This document shows positions 27,226 to 39,183 of a DNA stretch of 64,000 nt, in pieces. Every line of letters starts with the position of its first letter. Within the stretch, counting starts at the first letter, position 1. Origin of the DNA: Catellatospora methionotrophica (GTDB lineage Bacteria > Actinomycetota > Actinomycetes > Mycobacteriales > Micromonosporaceae); contig NZ_JAAOTJ010000019.1 of the NCBI RefSeq assembly GCF_011297335.1, forward strand, positions 62,001 to 126,000. Direction: 5' to 3'. The notes under the pieces were generated by a model. It was given only the letters and a program-made list of their open reading frames with translations. It did no database searches and had not been told where the DNA came from. The position numbers and the translations under genes are program-made.

Positions 27226-27921
27226 TCAGAAGCCCCGGCGGGGCGCGTCGACGACGCCGGGCAGCTCGCGCAGGAACGGGTTGCGCGCGCGCTCGCGGCC
27301 GATGGTCGTCGACGGCCCGTGGCCGGGGAGCACCACGGTCTCGTCGGCCAGGGTCAGCACCTTGTCGCGCAGGCTCTCGGTCATGCGCGCCATGCTGCCG
27401 CCCGGCAGGTCGGTGCGGCCGATGCTGTCGCGGAAGAGCACGTCGCCGGTGAAGCAGAGCGGCTCGCCTTCCTGACCGGGCATCCGGAACATCACCGACC
27501 CGCCGGTATGGCCCGGCGCATGGTCGACGGTGATCTCCAGCCCGGCGAGGTCGAGCACGGCCCCGTCGGTCAGCTCGGCGACGTCGTCGGGTTCGGCGTA
27601 GGGCAGCCGCCCGCCGAACATGGCGCTCAGGTCGACCGACAGCGCCTTGGCGGGGTCGGCCAGCAGTTCCCGGTCGGCCGGGTGGATCCAGGCGGTGATG
27701 CCCCGCGCGCCGCAGACCGGCGTGACGGAGAAGGTGTGGTCCAGGTGCCCGTGGGTGAGCACGACGGCGGCCGGGCGCAGCCGGTGTTCGGCCAGCACCG
27801 CGTCGAGGTGGTCCATGACCCCGATGCCCGGGTCGATCACCACGCACTGCTCGCCGGGAGCGCTGGCGACCACATAACAGTTGGTCCCGAACGCCTGCGC
27901 CGGAAAGCCCACCACAAGCAC
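27226..27921 (-). CDS. Metallo-beta-lactamase-fold hydrolase (glyoxalase II-like)
   Basis: 231 aa from GTG 27921, preceded by GGAGAGGGG; an upstream ATG at 28020 lacks a ribosome site. VLTHGHLDHTFSV carries HxHxDH, GHTGGSVMF the third metal His and FTGDVLFRDSIGRTDLPGG the bridging Asp. The last His is in VLPGHGPST. Such enzymes hydrolyse thioesters such as lactoyl conjugates of low-molecular-weight thiols. The same gene neighbours hisS and the cyclophilin in mycobacteria. It diverges from the cyclophilin cluster across about 280 bases. Confidence 0.9.
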   Translation of the reverse strand: MLVVGFPAQAFGTNCYVVASAPGEQCVVIDPGIGVMDHLDAVLAEHRLRPAAVVLTHGHLDHTFSVTPVCGARGITAWIHPADRELLADPAKALSVDLSAMFGGRLPYAEPDDVAELTDGAVLDLAGLEITVDHAPGHTGGSVMFRMPGQEGEPLCFTGDVLFRDSIGRTDLPGGSMARMTESLRDKVLTLADETVVLPGHGPSTTIGRERARNPFLRELPGVVDAPRRGF

Positions 27922-28201
27922 GACAAAACCCCTCTCCGCAGACTTCAGCGCCCAGCCTAGTGCTTGTGCGGGCATCGACCGCCCACGGCACGGAGGCCAC
28001 GGAACGCGATCATCCATCACAGAACGAGGACAGGCATACGTGTTTCTCAGCGTTTACCCGTACACTCGCTCGGACGTGTGGCGCGGCCCACGCCCGGCGG
28101 AGGCCGGCGCGGCGCGTGATGCGACACCAACCCCCTAACGTGATAAAGGTGACACAGCGGACATGCTCCGCTGCGGTCAAATGGTGACAGGAGGAGCTCG
28201 G

Positions 28202-29146
28202 GTGGCTTCCAGCAATACCCGACAGCGCAAGCTGGCCCGCGCCAAGGTCGACCGGCAGATGGTGCGCCGGGCCGATCAGGAGCGCCGCTCGCGCCAGCTC
28301 AAGGCGGTGTTCGGCGGACTGTTCGCGCTCGTGCTCGTCGGCGTGCTCGGGGCCTGGGGCCTCGGCGCGTTCGACGCCAAGCCGGTGGACACGGTCGCCG
28401 AGACCTGCGCCTGGAACCCGCTGGACGTGGCGGGCAACGCGAACCTCAAGGACGCGGGCAAGCCGGCGACCAGCGGCATGCCGACCTCGGGCACGGCGGC
28501 GATGACGATCGCCCTCAACAGCGGCAACGTCGTCGCCGAACTCGACCGCACCGCCGCCCCGTGCGGTGCCGCCAGCCTGAAGTACCTGGCCGACAGCGGG
28601 TTCTACAACGACACCAAGTGCCACAAGCTGACCCACGCCGAGGGTGACTTCGCCCTGGCCTGCGGTGACCCGTCCGGCACCGGCAGCGGTGGCGCGGCGT
28701 ACTCGTGGTGGGTGGAGAACCCGCCCGCCGCCGAGGCGCCCAGCGCGGCCCCGTCGACCGACGCCAGCGCGTCCGCCGCGGCGACCCCGAGCCCGGCTGC
28801 CGCCACCGCCAAGTACCCGGCGGGCACCATCGCCATGACGCCGAACCTCAACGGCAGCCAGTTCGTGATCTTCTACAAGGCCTCGACCACCGACACCCCG
28901 TACTCGATCGTCGGCAAGGTCACCTCGGGACTCGACGTCGTAGAGAAGATCGCCCAGGCCGGCACCACCGCGAACGAGGCGGGCGAGGACACCAAGCCCA
29001 AGCAGGACGTCGTCGTCAAGACGCTGACGGTGGTCGACACCACCCCGGCTTCGCCGTCCGCGCCGGCCGCCCCGGCCAGCCCGTCCGCGCCGGCCGCGTC
29101 CGGTGCGGCCACCACCCCGAAGCCGTCGGCCTCGACCGCCAGTTGA
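28202..29146 (+). CDS. Membrane-anchored cyclophilin-like protein, degenerate copy (1 of 3)
   Basis: 314 aa from GTG 28202, with AGGAGG 8 bases upstream. It has a basic cytoplasmic N-terminus, a membrane segment at about 37-56, then a cyclophilin fold outside. Compared with the next two genes, the catalytic Arg position is Lys (CHKLTH instead of CHRLTE) and the Gln before CGD is Ala (LACGDPS against LQCGDPS). The SQFFIVYG strand reads SQFVIFYK. An Ala/Ser-rich insertion of about 30 aa lies in the middle and an Ala/Pro/Ser tail at the end. Prolyl isomerase activity is therefore doubtful; a chaperone or binding role is possible. Confidence 0.85.
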   Translation: MASSNTRQRKLARAKVDRQMVRRADQERRSRQLKAVFGGLFALVLVGVLGAWGLGAFDAKPVDTVAETCAWNPLDVAGNANLKDAGKPATSGMPTSGTAAMTIALNSGNVVAELDRTAAPCGAASLKYLADSGFYNDTKCHKLTHAEGDFALACGDPSGTGSGGAAYSWWVENPPAAEAPSAAPSTDASASAAATPSPAAATAKYPAGTIAMTPNLNGSQFVIFYKASTTDTPYSIVGKVTSGLDVVEKIAQAGTTANEAGEDTKPKQDVVVKTLTVVDTTPASPSAPAAPASPSAPAASGAATTPKPSASTAS

Positions 29147-29172
29147 TCAGTAGTTAGCAGGAGGACAGACCC

Positions 29173-29970
29173 GTGAGTTCCACGATCCAGCGCCAGCGCG
29201 CGGCGGCCCGCGCGCGGCTCGAGCGCCAGATGGGTGAGCGGCTCGAAGGTGCCCGCAAGCGCAAGCAGCGCAATGCCGTGATCGGCGCGGCGGTGGCCCT
29301 GCTGCTCGTCATCGGCGGTGCCGTCTGGCTGACCCAGTCCCTCGGCGGCGACGACGACACGCCCGCCACCGCCCCGCTGCCGGACGGCCAGGTCTGCACC
29401 TGGACGCCCGACGACGCGAAGGCGAACCCGAACCTCAAGGACGTCGGCACGCCGCCGACCGAGGTGACGAACAAGGGCACCCAGACCATGACGATCACCA
29501 CCAACCACGGTGTGATCGAGGCGAAGGTCAACACGGCCAAGGCGCCCTGCACCGCGGCCAGCATGACCTACCTGGCGAGCAAGAAGTTCTTCGACGGCAG
29601 CAAGTGCCACCGCCTGGTGACCGAGGGCATCAAGGTGCTGCAGTGCGGCGACCCCAGCGCCACCGGCAACGGCGGCCCGGCCTACAAGATGGCCGAGGAG
29701 AACCTGCCCAACGTCACCGACCCGACCAAGGCCTACCCGGCCGGCACCCTCGCCATGGCGAAGACCCAGCAGCCCAACAGCACGGGCAGCCAGTTCTTCA
29801 TCGTGTACGGCGAGAGCCAGCTCGGCCCCGACTACACCATCCTGGGCACCATCACCAAGGGCCTGGACCTCGTGGAGAAGGTGGCCAAGGACGGCATCGC
29901 CGCCGACGGCACCGCGCCGAAGACGCCGGTCAACATCACGTCGCTGACGATGACCCCGGCCGCGAGCTGA
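29173..29970 (+). CDS. Membrane-anchored peptidyl-prolyl cis-trans isomerase (cyclophilin, 2 of 3)
   Basis: 265 aa from GTG 29173, with AGGAGGA upstream. It has a basic N-terminus (ARARLERQMGERLEGARKRK), a membrane segment at about 36-56, a short acidic linker, then the cyclophilin domain. KCHRLVTEGIKVLQCGDPS has the catalytic Arg and Gln, and GSQFFIVYGES and LGTITKGLDLVEKVAKDG follow the family order. The four cysteines are shared with the third copy. It probably assists folding of exported proteins. It lies 26 bases after copy 1 and ends at a strong terminator (29992-30023). Confidence 0.95.
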   Translation: MSSTIQRQRAAARARLERQMGERLEGARKRKQRNAVIGAAVALLLVIGGAVWLTQSLGGDDDTPATAPLPDGQVCTWTPDDAKANPNLKDVGTPPTEVTNKGTQTMTITTNHGVIEAKVNTAKAPCTAASMTYLASKKFFDGSKCHRLVTEGIKVLQCGDPSATGNGGPAYKMAEENLPNVTDPTKAYPAGTLAMAKTQQPNSTGSQFFIVYGESQLGPDYTILGTITKGLDLVEKVAKDGIAADGTAPKTPVNITSLTMTPAAS

Positions 29971-29991
29971 CCGCCGGTACGACAGCAGTGA

Positions 29992-30023
29992 ACGAGGGCG
30001 GGGCCGTGACGGCCCCGCCCTCG
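29992..30023 (+). terminator. Hairpin after cyclophilin 2
   Basis: ACGAGGGCGGGGCCGT pairs perfectly with ACGGCCCCGCCCTCGT through a GAC-centred turn, 22 bases past the stop. It separates copies 1-2 from copy 3, which therefore likely has its own promoter in 30024-30110. Confidence 0.85.
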
Positions 30024-30124
30024 TCGTATCCGGCGTCCGTCGGTTGTGGACGTTTCGCCACCACGGCCGATGCACCGGCCACCGGAAGGCGCTACGCTGC
30101 GGTTCCACCTGTGACAGGAGACCC

Positions 30125-30949
30125 GTGGCCACTCCCCCTTGGACGCCCGACGCCAGCTCGCACCAGGCTCCGACCGCGCAGCGCCGCGGCACCAGCGGCT
30201 GGTTGATCGCGGGTGTCGTCACCGCCATCGTGGTCGTGCTGATCTGCGCGGTCGTCGCCGCCGTCGTGCTGGTGCTGCGGCTGCGCGACGGGGCCGACCC
30301 GGGCACCGGCCTCACCCCCGACACCGGTGGCCGCCCCGCCGCCACCAGCGCCCCCGCGGCCGGCGGGTGCCAGTGGCTGCCGACCGACGAGGCGTCGAAC
30401 CCGAACATCAAGAACGTCGGCACCCCGCCGCGGACCGTGCCGACGAGCGGCGTCCAGCAGCTCACCATGACCACCGCCCAGGGCGTCATCACGGTGCAGG
30501 TCGACACGGCCAAGGCCCCCTGCGCGGCGGCCAGCATCACCTACCTGGCGAGCAGGAAGTTCTTCGACAACACCCGATGCCACCGCCTGACCACCGAGGG
30601 CATCAGCGTGCTGCAGTGCGGCGACCCGTCGAGCACCGGCACCGGCGGCCCGGCCTACCGGTTCGCCGAGGAGAACCTGCCCACGGGCAGCACTCCCTAC
30701 CCGGTGGGCACCCTGGCGATGGCAAAGACGCAGGAGCCCGCCAGCACCGGCAGCCAGTTCTTCATCGTGTACGGCCCGACCCCGATCGATCCGCTCTACA
30801 CCGTGCTCGGCAAGGTCACCGCGGGCATGGACGTCGTCCAGGCGATCGGCAAAGCCGGCGCGGTCGACGAGGCGGGCAATCCGGCTACCGACGGCGCCCC
30901 CAAATCACCGGTCACCATCACCACCCTCACCGTCACCCCCGCCTCCTGA
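30125..30949 (+). CDS. Membrane-anchored peptidyl-prolyl cis-trans isomerase (cyclophilin, 3 of 3)
   Basis: 274 aa from GTG 30125, with AGGAGA upstream; earlier codons are out of family. The N-terminus is Pro/Gln/Ala-rich. A membrane segment spans about 26-50. The domain keeps CHRLTTEGISVLQCGDPS (catalytic Arg and Gln), GSQFFIVYG and LGKVTAGMDVVQAIGKAG. Spacing and cysteines match copy 2, so both look active. It may fold exported proteins alongside the Sec components encoded nearby. It is followed by a bidirectional hairpin and convergent relA. Confidence 0.95.
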   Translation: MATPPWTPDASSHQAPTAQRRGTSGWLIAGVVTAIVVVLICAVVAAVVLVLRLRDGADPGTGLTPDTGGRPAATSAPAAGGCQWLPTDEASNPNIKNVGTPPRTVPTSGVQQLTMTTAQGVITVQVDTAKAPCAAASITYLASRKFFDNTRCHRLTTEGISVLQCGDPSSTGTGGPAYRFAEENLPTGSTPYPVGTLAMAKTQEPASTGSQFFIVYGPTPIDPLYTVLGKVTAGMDVVQAIGKAGAVDEAGNPATDGAPKSPVTITTLTVTPAS

Positions 30950-30963
30950 CCCCGTGTTCATTT

Positions 30964-31012
30964 CTTGACGAGTCGCGCCCTCGTCATGCCGACGAGGGCG
31001 CGAGTCTTCAAG
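30964..31012. terminator. Two-way terminator between cyclophilin 3 and relA
   Basis: CGCGCCCTCGTC (30974-30985) pairs with 30991-31002 around ATGCC; outer bases CTTGA (30964-30968) and TCAAG (31008-31012) can extend the stem. It is placed between convergent stops at 30949 and 31023. Confidence 0.85.
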
Positions 31013-31022
31013 AGTGGGGCGG

Positions 31023-33533
<2,511 letters not shown>

Positions 33534-33726
33534 CGGCCGCTCCTTCGAGTGAGGTTCGGATAGCCCATGCTACCTGTGTTCGGGCTCGCCGGCCGATTTG
33601 CCGACAGGTGGGCACCGCCCCCGCCGCAGCCGGGGAGGGCAGTCGTGGCCTCCGTCACCCGGGTGGGTGGCGGACGCGGTGCGGCCGGACGCCCCGTACG
33701 CGCCCCGGACGGTGGTGTGTGGGGCG

Positions 33727-34287
33727 CTAGATGCGCAGGAGGGCGTGCACCGGGCGCTCGCCCAGGCGCTCGCGGCCACCGAGGAAACCCAGCTCGATCA
33801 GCACCACGAAGCCGGCCAGCTCGCCCCCGGCGCGCTTGACCAGGTCCAGCGTGGCATCGGCGGTGCCGCCGGTGGCCAGCACGTCGTCGACGACCAGCAC
33901 CCGCTGGCCGGGCGTGAACGCGGCCTCGCTGATCTCCAGGGTCGCCGTGCCGTACTCCAGGGAGTAGGTCGCCGAGTGGGCCACCCGGGGCAGCTTGCCG
34001 GCCTTGCGCACGGCCACCACGCCGGTGCCCGCGGCGTACGCGACGGCGGCGGCGAGCACGAAGCCGCGCGCCTCCACGCCGACGACCACGTCGAACTGAC
34101 CGGCGTAGCGCGCCACGATCGCGTCGATGACGCCCCGGAACGCCTTACCGTCGGCGAACAGCGGGGTCAGGTCCTTGAACAGGACGCCCGTCTTGGGGAA
34201 GTCGGCCACGTCGACGACCATGTCGGCGACGAGCGCCGCGGTGGCGGGCCCGCTGTCACCCTGGATCAGATCGTTGGTCACGGCCAC
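33727..34287 (-). CDS. apt: Adenine phosphoribosyltransferase
   Basis: 186 aa. It salvages adenine to AMP with PRPP. The PRPP-binding loop is VLVVDDVLATGGTA (about 129-142); GVEARGF and the FPKTGVLFKDLTPLF N-terminal segment are typical. GTG 34287 is used; an in-frame GTG two codons in (34281) has better spacing from AGGG and may be the real start. It lies upstream of relA on the same strand, as in mycobacteria. Confidence 0.95.
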   Translation of the reverse strand: MAVTNDLIQGDSGPATAALVADMVVDVADFPKTGVLFKDLTPLFADGKAFRGVIDAIVARYAGQFDVVVGVEARGFVLAAAVAYAAGTGVVAVRKAGKLPRVAHSATYSLEYGTATLEISEAAFTPGQRVLVVDDVLATGGTADATLDLVKRAGGELAGFVVLIELGFLGGRERLGERPVHALLRI

Positions 34288-34429
34288 ACCCTAGTACGCC
34301 AGACCCTGCCGCCACACGGTCACCGCCGGTCACACCGCCGAACTGTGTCCACGCGCACGTCACCAGCCAGAGCTGATCATGATGTGGCGCGCCCGGCCGT
34401 GCCGCAGGTTCAGGTTCGGCAGAAACGAG

Positions 34430-34465
34430 CCGAGGCCCGCTCCCCTCGCGGGGACCGGGCCTCGG
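34430..34465 (-). terminator. Terminator hairpin after secF
   Basis: CCGAGGCCCG (34430-34439) pairs with CGGGCCTCGG (34456-34465); the centre CCCC-TCGC-GGGG adds a second stem. It is 17 bases past the secF stop and ends the yajC-secD-secF run. Confidence 0.85.
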
Positions 34466-34481
34466 AACGTGTATCAGGCGG

Positions 34482-35600
34482 TCAGCGACGCTTGCCCGCG
34501 GGACGGCCAGCCGGGCGCCCGGCCTTGGCGCCGACGGTGGGCTTGGCGCCCGCCTTCGGAGCCGCGCTGCCCGCACCCGCACCCGCGCCGACCTGAGCCG
34601 GCAGCTCGCCCGAGGACGACTTGGCCGGAGCGGCGCGGCGTGCCAGCACCCGCGCGGTGTGGTTGGCGATCTTCGGGTCCTTCTCCTTCAGCCACACCAG
34701 GACCGGCGTGGCGAAGAACAGCGACGAGTAGACCGCGGTGCCCATACCGATGAACAGCACCAGACCGAGGTCCTTCAGCGTGCCCGCGCCGAGCAGGCCC
34801 GCGCCGATGAACAGCAGGCCGCCGACCGGCAGCAGCGCCACCAGCGCGGTGTTGATGGACCGCATGAAGGTCTGGTTCAGCGCCAGGTTGGCCGCCTCGG
34901 CGTACGTCTGGGTGCTGCTGCCCGTGATGCCACGGGTGTTCTCCTGCACCTTGTCGAACACCACGACGACGTCGTAGAGCGCGAAGCCGAGGATCGTCAG
35001 GAAGCCGATCACCGTCGACGGGGTGACCTCGAAGCCGACCAGGGAGTACACGGCCGCCGTGGCGACCAGGTCGAACACGAGCGAGGCGACCGCGGCCGCG
35101 GCCATCTGCCACTCGAAGCGGATGATCAGGTAGATGGTGACGACCAGGACGAACAGCGCCAGGCCGATCAGCGCCTGCTCGGTCACCTGCGCACCCCAGG
35201 CCTGGCTGACCCGGTTCTCGCTGACCGTCCCGGCGTCGATCTTGAGCGCCGTGACGATCTTCTGCTTGACCTCCTGGGTCTGGTCAGCGGTCAGCGACGA
35301 GCTGCGCACGACGTACGCCGCATTGCCGACCTGCTGCGCGGGCACCAGCGAGGCGTCGGGGTCCACCGACAGGATCGCGTCGTCGATCGCCTTCTCGACG
35401 TCGGCCAGCGAACCGGCCGCGACCGGCACGGTGAACTCGTTGCCGCCCTTGAACTCGATGCCCGGCTTGAAGCCGATGATGGACATCGCCAGGATCGCGA
35501 TCAGCAGCATGCCGCCGGCGACGCCGAACCACAGCTTGCGCTTGCCGACGATCTGGAAACCGGCGTCACCGCTGTAGAGCCGGGATGCGAGACCACTCAT
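34482..35600 (-). CDS. secF: Protein-export membrane protein SecF
   Basis: 372 aa. SecDF uses the proton gradient to pull proteins out of SecYEG. The family layout is visible: first membrane segment (about 25-45), FKGGNEF motif, a periplasmic domain (about 50-150), then five membrane segments with GFALYDVVVVFDKVQENTRG and NQTFMRSINTAL. The ATG at 35600 shares a base with the secD stop (TGATG), with AGGAGG 7 bases upstream. The C-terminal tail is basic and Ala/Gly/Lys-rich (GAKPTVGAKAGRPAGRPAGKRR-like) and probably cytoplasmic. Confidence 0.97.
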   Translation of the reverse strand: MSGLASRLYSGDAGFQIVGKRKLWFGVAGGMLLIAILAMSIIGFKPGIEFKGGNEFTVPVAAGSLADVEKAIDDAILSVDPDASLVPAQQVGNAAYVVRSSSLTADQTQEVKQKIVTALKIDAGTVSENRVSQAWGAQVTEQALIGLALFVLVVTIYLIIRFEWQMAAAAVASLVFDLVATAAVYSLVGFEVTPSTVIGFLTILGFALYDVVVVFDKVQENTRGITGSSTQTYAEAANLALNQTFMRSINTALVALLPVGGLLFIGAGLLGAGTLKDLGLVLFIGMGTAVYSSLFFATPVLVWLKEKDPKIANHTARVLARRAAPAKSSSGELPAQVGAGAGAGSAAPKAGAKPTVGAKAGRPAGRPAGKRR

Positions 35601-37462
35601 CACTTAGCCTCCTTGGCTTCGTGCAGCACGCGGCCCAGGCCGCTGACGCGCGGGGAGAGGAACGCGTCGGTACGCGCGAACATCGTCATGATCGGGTGAC
35701 GGAACAGGAACACCACGATCAGGTCGATCAGGGTCGCCAGACCCAGCGCGAAGGCGAAGCCCGCCACCGCGCCGGAGGAGACGATGTAGAGCACCAGCGC
35801 GGCCATCAGCGAGATCGCGTTGGCGGTCAGGATCGTCTTGCGGGCGCGCACCCAGGCGCGGGGCACCGCGCTGCGCGGGCTGCGGCCCTCGCGGATCTCG
35901 TCCTTCAGACGTTCGAAGTAGATGACGAAGGAGTCCGCGGCGACACCGAGCGAGACGATGAATCCGGCGATACCGGCCAGCGTCAGGGTGAAGCCCATCT
36001 CCCGGCCCAGGAACACCAGGGCCAGGAAGGTCAGCGCCGCCGACAGGATCAGCGACAGCACGATGACCGTGCCCAGCAGGCGGTAGTAGAAGAACGAGTA
36101 GATGACCACGAGCAGCATGCCGATGCCGGCCGCGAGCAGACCGGCCTGCAGGTGCTCACCACCCAGGGTCGGCGTGATCGTCGTCTGCTCCTGCTGCATG
36201 AACGTCATCGACAGCGAGCCGTAGTTCAGGTTGTTGGCGAGGTCGGCCGCCGACTTGGCGTCGAAGTCGCCGCTGATGACGGAGTCGTCACCGAGCACGC
36301 CCTGGATCTCCGGGGAGGAGATGACCGTGTTGTCGAGCACCACGGCGACGCGGCAGTGGCTCTGCGGGCCCACTGCGGTCTGGTCGCACTTCTGTCCCTC
36401 GTTGTTGAAGGACTCCTTGGTCAGCGCGGTCCACTTGTCCAGGCCGTCGCTGGAGAAGTCCAGCGAGACCACGCGGCGGTTGGTGTTCTGCTCGATCTGC
36501 GGCGACGCCTTGTCGACATCGGTGCCCGCGACCTTCGAGACGTCGAGCAGGTACTTCATGCCGTTCTCGCAGGCGACCGCTTCCTGGTCGGCCTTGTTGA
36601 TCGAGCCAGGGGGGCGCTTGTCGAGCTGCTCGCAGGTCACCTGCGGCACATAGAACTGCACCTTCGCGGGCAGCAGCGCGGCACCGAACCCGTCGAGCTC
36701 GGAGAACGGCTTGAGCACCTCGATCTGGGCCGGGTCGGCCGCGACCGCGGTGAGCTTGGTGGCGGCGTCCCAGGCGGGCTTGCCCACCTTGGCCTGCACC
36801 TGCTCCAGGGTGATCTTCGGGTTGGCCGGGGTCGACGGCTTCGGCGCGGCGGCGGCCGGGCTCGCCGAGGCGACCGGGCTCTTGCTGGCGGCCGGGGTCG
36901 GCGTCGGGGTCGGGGCCATCGCGACGCCGCCGCCGGTGCCGCCGGAGGAGCTGGCCGACGGCTTCGGCGTCGCCGCCGGGCTGGCCGCGGTGCTCGGCTT
37001 CGGGGAGGGGGCGGTGCTCGGGCTCGCGCTCGGCTGAGGCTGCGGCGCGGCGGCCAGGCCGCTGCCGTCGGTCTGGCTCAGCACCTTGCGGAAGAACAGC
37101 TGCGAGGCCTGGCCGACGTCGGCGATCGCGTCGTCGCCCTTCTTGGCCACCGAGATCACGATGTTCTGGGTGCCCTCGATGACGACCTGCGCCTCGGACA
37201 CGCCGCGGGCGTCGACCCGGTCGGCGATGATGCGGCGGGCCTGCTCGAGATCCTGCGCGGACGGCGGCTGGCCGTCGGCGCCGGTCTGCGCCTGGAGGGT
37301 GACCCGCGAGCCGCCGACGAGGTCAAGGCCGAGGTTGGGGGCGAGGCGATTTTCCCAGCCGCCCTTGCCGCCGAACCAGACCGCGCTGGCGAGGATGACG
37401 AAGATGGCGCCGAGAAGGGCAAGTTGCCTCCCGGGGCGCATCTGTCCCTGAGGTGGTGCCAC
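35600..37462 (-). CDS. secD: Protein-export membrane protein SecD
   Basis: 620 aa from GTG 37462; the longer reading from 37507 would run through a strong hairpin. It has a first membrane segment (about 15-33), LGLDLVGGSRVTLQ, the periplasmic P1 domain, then five C-terminal membrane segments with GDFDAKSAADLANNLNYGSLS at their entry. A low-complexity insertion of about 80 residues rich in Pro, Ala, Ser and Lys (coding bases about 36810-37050) splits the P1 region. Such an insertion is known from actinobacterial SecD; here it is long. It works with SecF and YajC encoded on either side. Confidence 0.96.
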   Translation of the reverse strand: MAPPQGQMRPGRQLALLGAIFVILASAVWFGGKGGWENRLAPNLGLDLVGGSRVTLQAQTGADGQPPSAQDLEQARRIIADRVDARGVSEAQVVIEGTQNIVISVAKKGDDAIADVGQASQLFFRKVLSQTDGSGLAAAPQPQPSASPSTAPSPKPSTAASPAATPKPSASSSGGTGGGVAMAPTPTPTPAASKSPVASASPAAAAPKPSTPANPKITLEQVQAKVGKPAWDAATKLTAVAADPAQIEVLKPFSELDGFGAALLPAKVQFYVPQVTCEQLDKRPPGSINKADQEAVACENGMKYLLDVSKVAGTDVDKASPQIEQNTNRRVVSLDFSSDGLDKWTALTKESFNNEGQKCDQTAVGPQSHCRVAVVLDNTVISSPEIQGVLGDDSVISGDFDAKSAADLANNLNYGSLSMTFMQQEQTTITPTLGGEHLQAGLLAAGIGMLLVVIYSFFYYRLLGTVIVLSLILSAALTFLALVFLGREMGFTLTLAGIAGFIVSLGVAADSFVIYFERLKDEIREGRSPRSAVPRAWVRARKTILTANAISLMAALVLYIVSSGAVAGFAFALGLATLIDLIVVFLFRHPIMTMFARTDAFLSPRVSGLGRVLHEAKEAK

Positions 37463-37500
37463 GGCTGTCGAGTCTCCCTGGGTGAATGACGGATGGGGAT

Positions 37501-37540
37501 ACGCCACGGCCTGACGCAGGGGAGCGGTCAGCCGTGGCGT
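37501..37540 (-). terminator. Hairpin between yajC and secD
   Basis: ACGCCACGGCCTGAC (37501-37515) pairs with GTCAGCCGTGGCGT (37527-37540) with one bulged base. Position 14 bases after the yajC stop and 39 before secD suggests partial termination, lowering SecDF relative to YajC. Confidence 0.65.
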
Positions 37541-37553
37541 GGGGTCAGCGGAT

Positions 37554-37874
37554 TTACTTGTCTTCCTTCACGGGGCTGTCCACCACGTGCTCGGTCGGCA
37601 CGGTGACCTGCTCGGTCACCCGGCCCACGGCCTGACGCGCGTAGCGGGCGGTCACACCGGGCGAGATCTCGAGGGTGATGCTCTCGTCGTCGGTCGAGAC
37701 CACCGTGCCGTACAGGCCGCCGATGGTGATCACCTTGTCGCCGGCACCGAGCGACTTCTGCATCGACTCGGCTTCCTTGCGGCGCTTGGCCTGCGGCCGG
37801 ATGAACATGAAGTACATCAGGCCGAAGAGCAGAGCGAACATGATGATCGTCGGCAAGCTGCCGGAATTACCCAC
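37554..37874 (-). CDS. yajC: Sec translocase accessory protein YajC
   Basis: 106 aa from GTG 37874, with an AAAGG site upstream; the 6-codon longer start 37892 is less likely. One membrane segment (TIIMFALLFGLMYFMFIRPQ) is followed by KRRKEAESMQKSLGAGDKV and ITIGGLYGTV, the family signature. YajC associates with SecDF. It is the first gene of the yajC-secD-secF run, downstream of ruvB across about 150 bases. Confidence 0.95.
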   Translation of the reverse strand: MGNSGSLPTIIMFALLFGLMYFMFIRPQAKRRKEAESMQKSLGAGDKVITIGGLYGTVVSTDDESITLEISPGVTARYARQAVGRVTEQVTVPTEHVVDSPVKEDK

Positions 37875-38024
37875 TTTGTGACCTTTCCACACGGCCTCGC
37901 CGCGCTAAGGTGCGCGCTGGCGTGGCATCTGTCGTCCGTTCGGACCGCGCGAAGTCTAGTCGGTACGCGAGCGATCGCACACTTGCGGTGTAGGTCACGT
38001 TAAGGTCTCGAACGCGAGGTCCGC

Positions 38025-39086
<1,062 letters not shown>

Positions 39087-39089
<3 letters not shown>

Positions 39090-39113
39090 CGCCACTCCTC
39101 GCTGCGCTCGTCG
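39087..39113 (-). repeat. Short repeat F, copy 2, carrying the ruvB ribosome site
   Basis: Minus strand CGAGCGCAGCGAGGAG then TGGCGATGA: the same 16 bases as at 15341-15366, again ending at a start codon. A related GAGCGAGCACCGCGAGCG sits at the other end of this spacer (about 39166-39183), just after the ruvA stop, so the whole ruvA-ruvB gap seems to be built of repeat sequence. Confidence 0.6.
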
Positions 39114-39183
39114 TCACGATGAGTGGAACGTGCCGGTCTCGGGGATGCCGGGCAGCATTGCCGGATTCGCTCGCGGTGCTCGC

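Noticed and set aside
27921-28020. Longer start (ATG 28020) for the metallo-hydrolase
   Set aside because: The strong GGAGAGGGG site fits GTG 27921, and the extra residues do not resemble the family.
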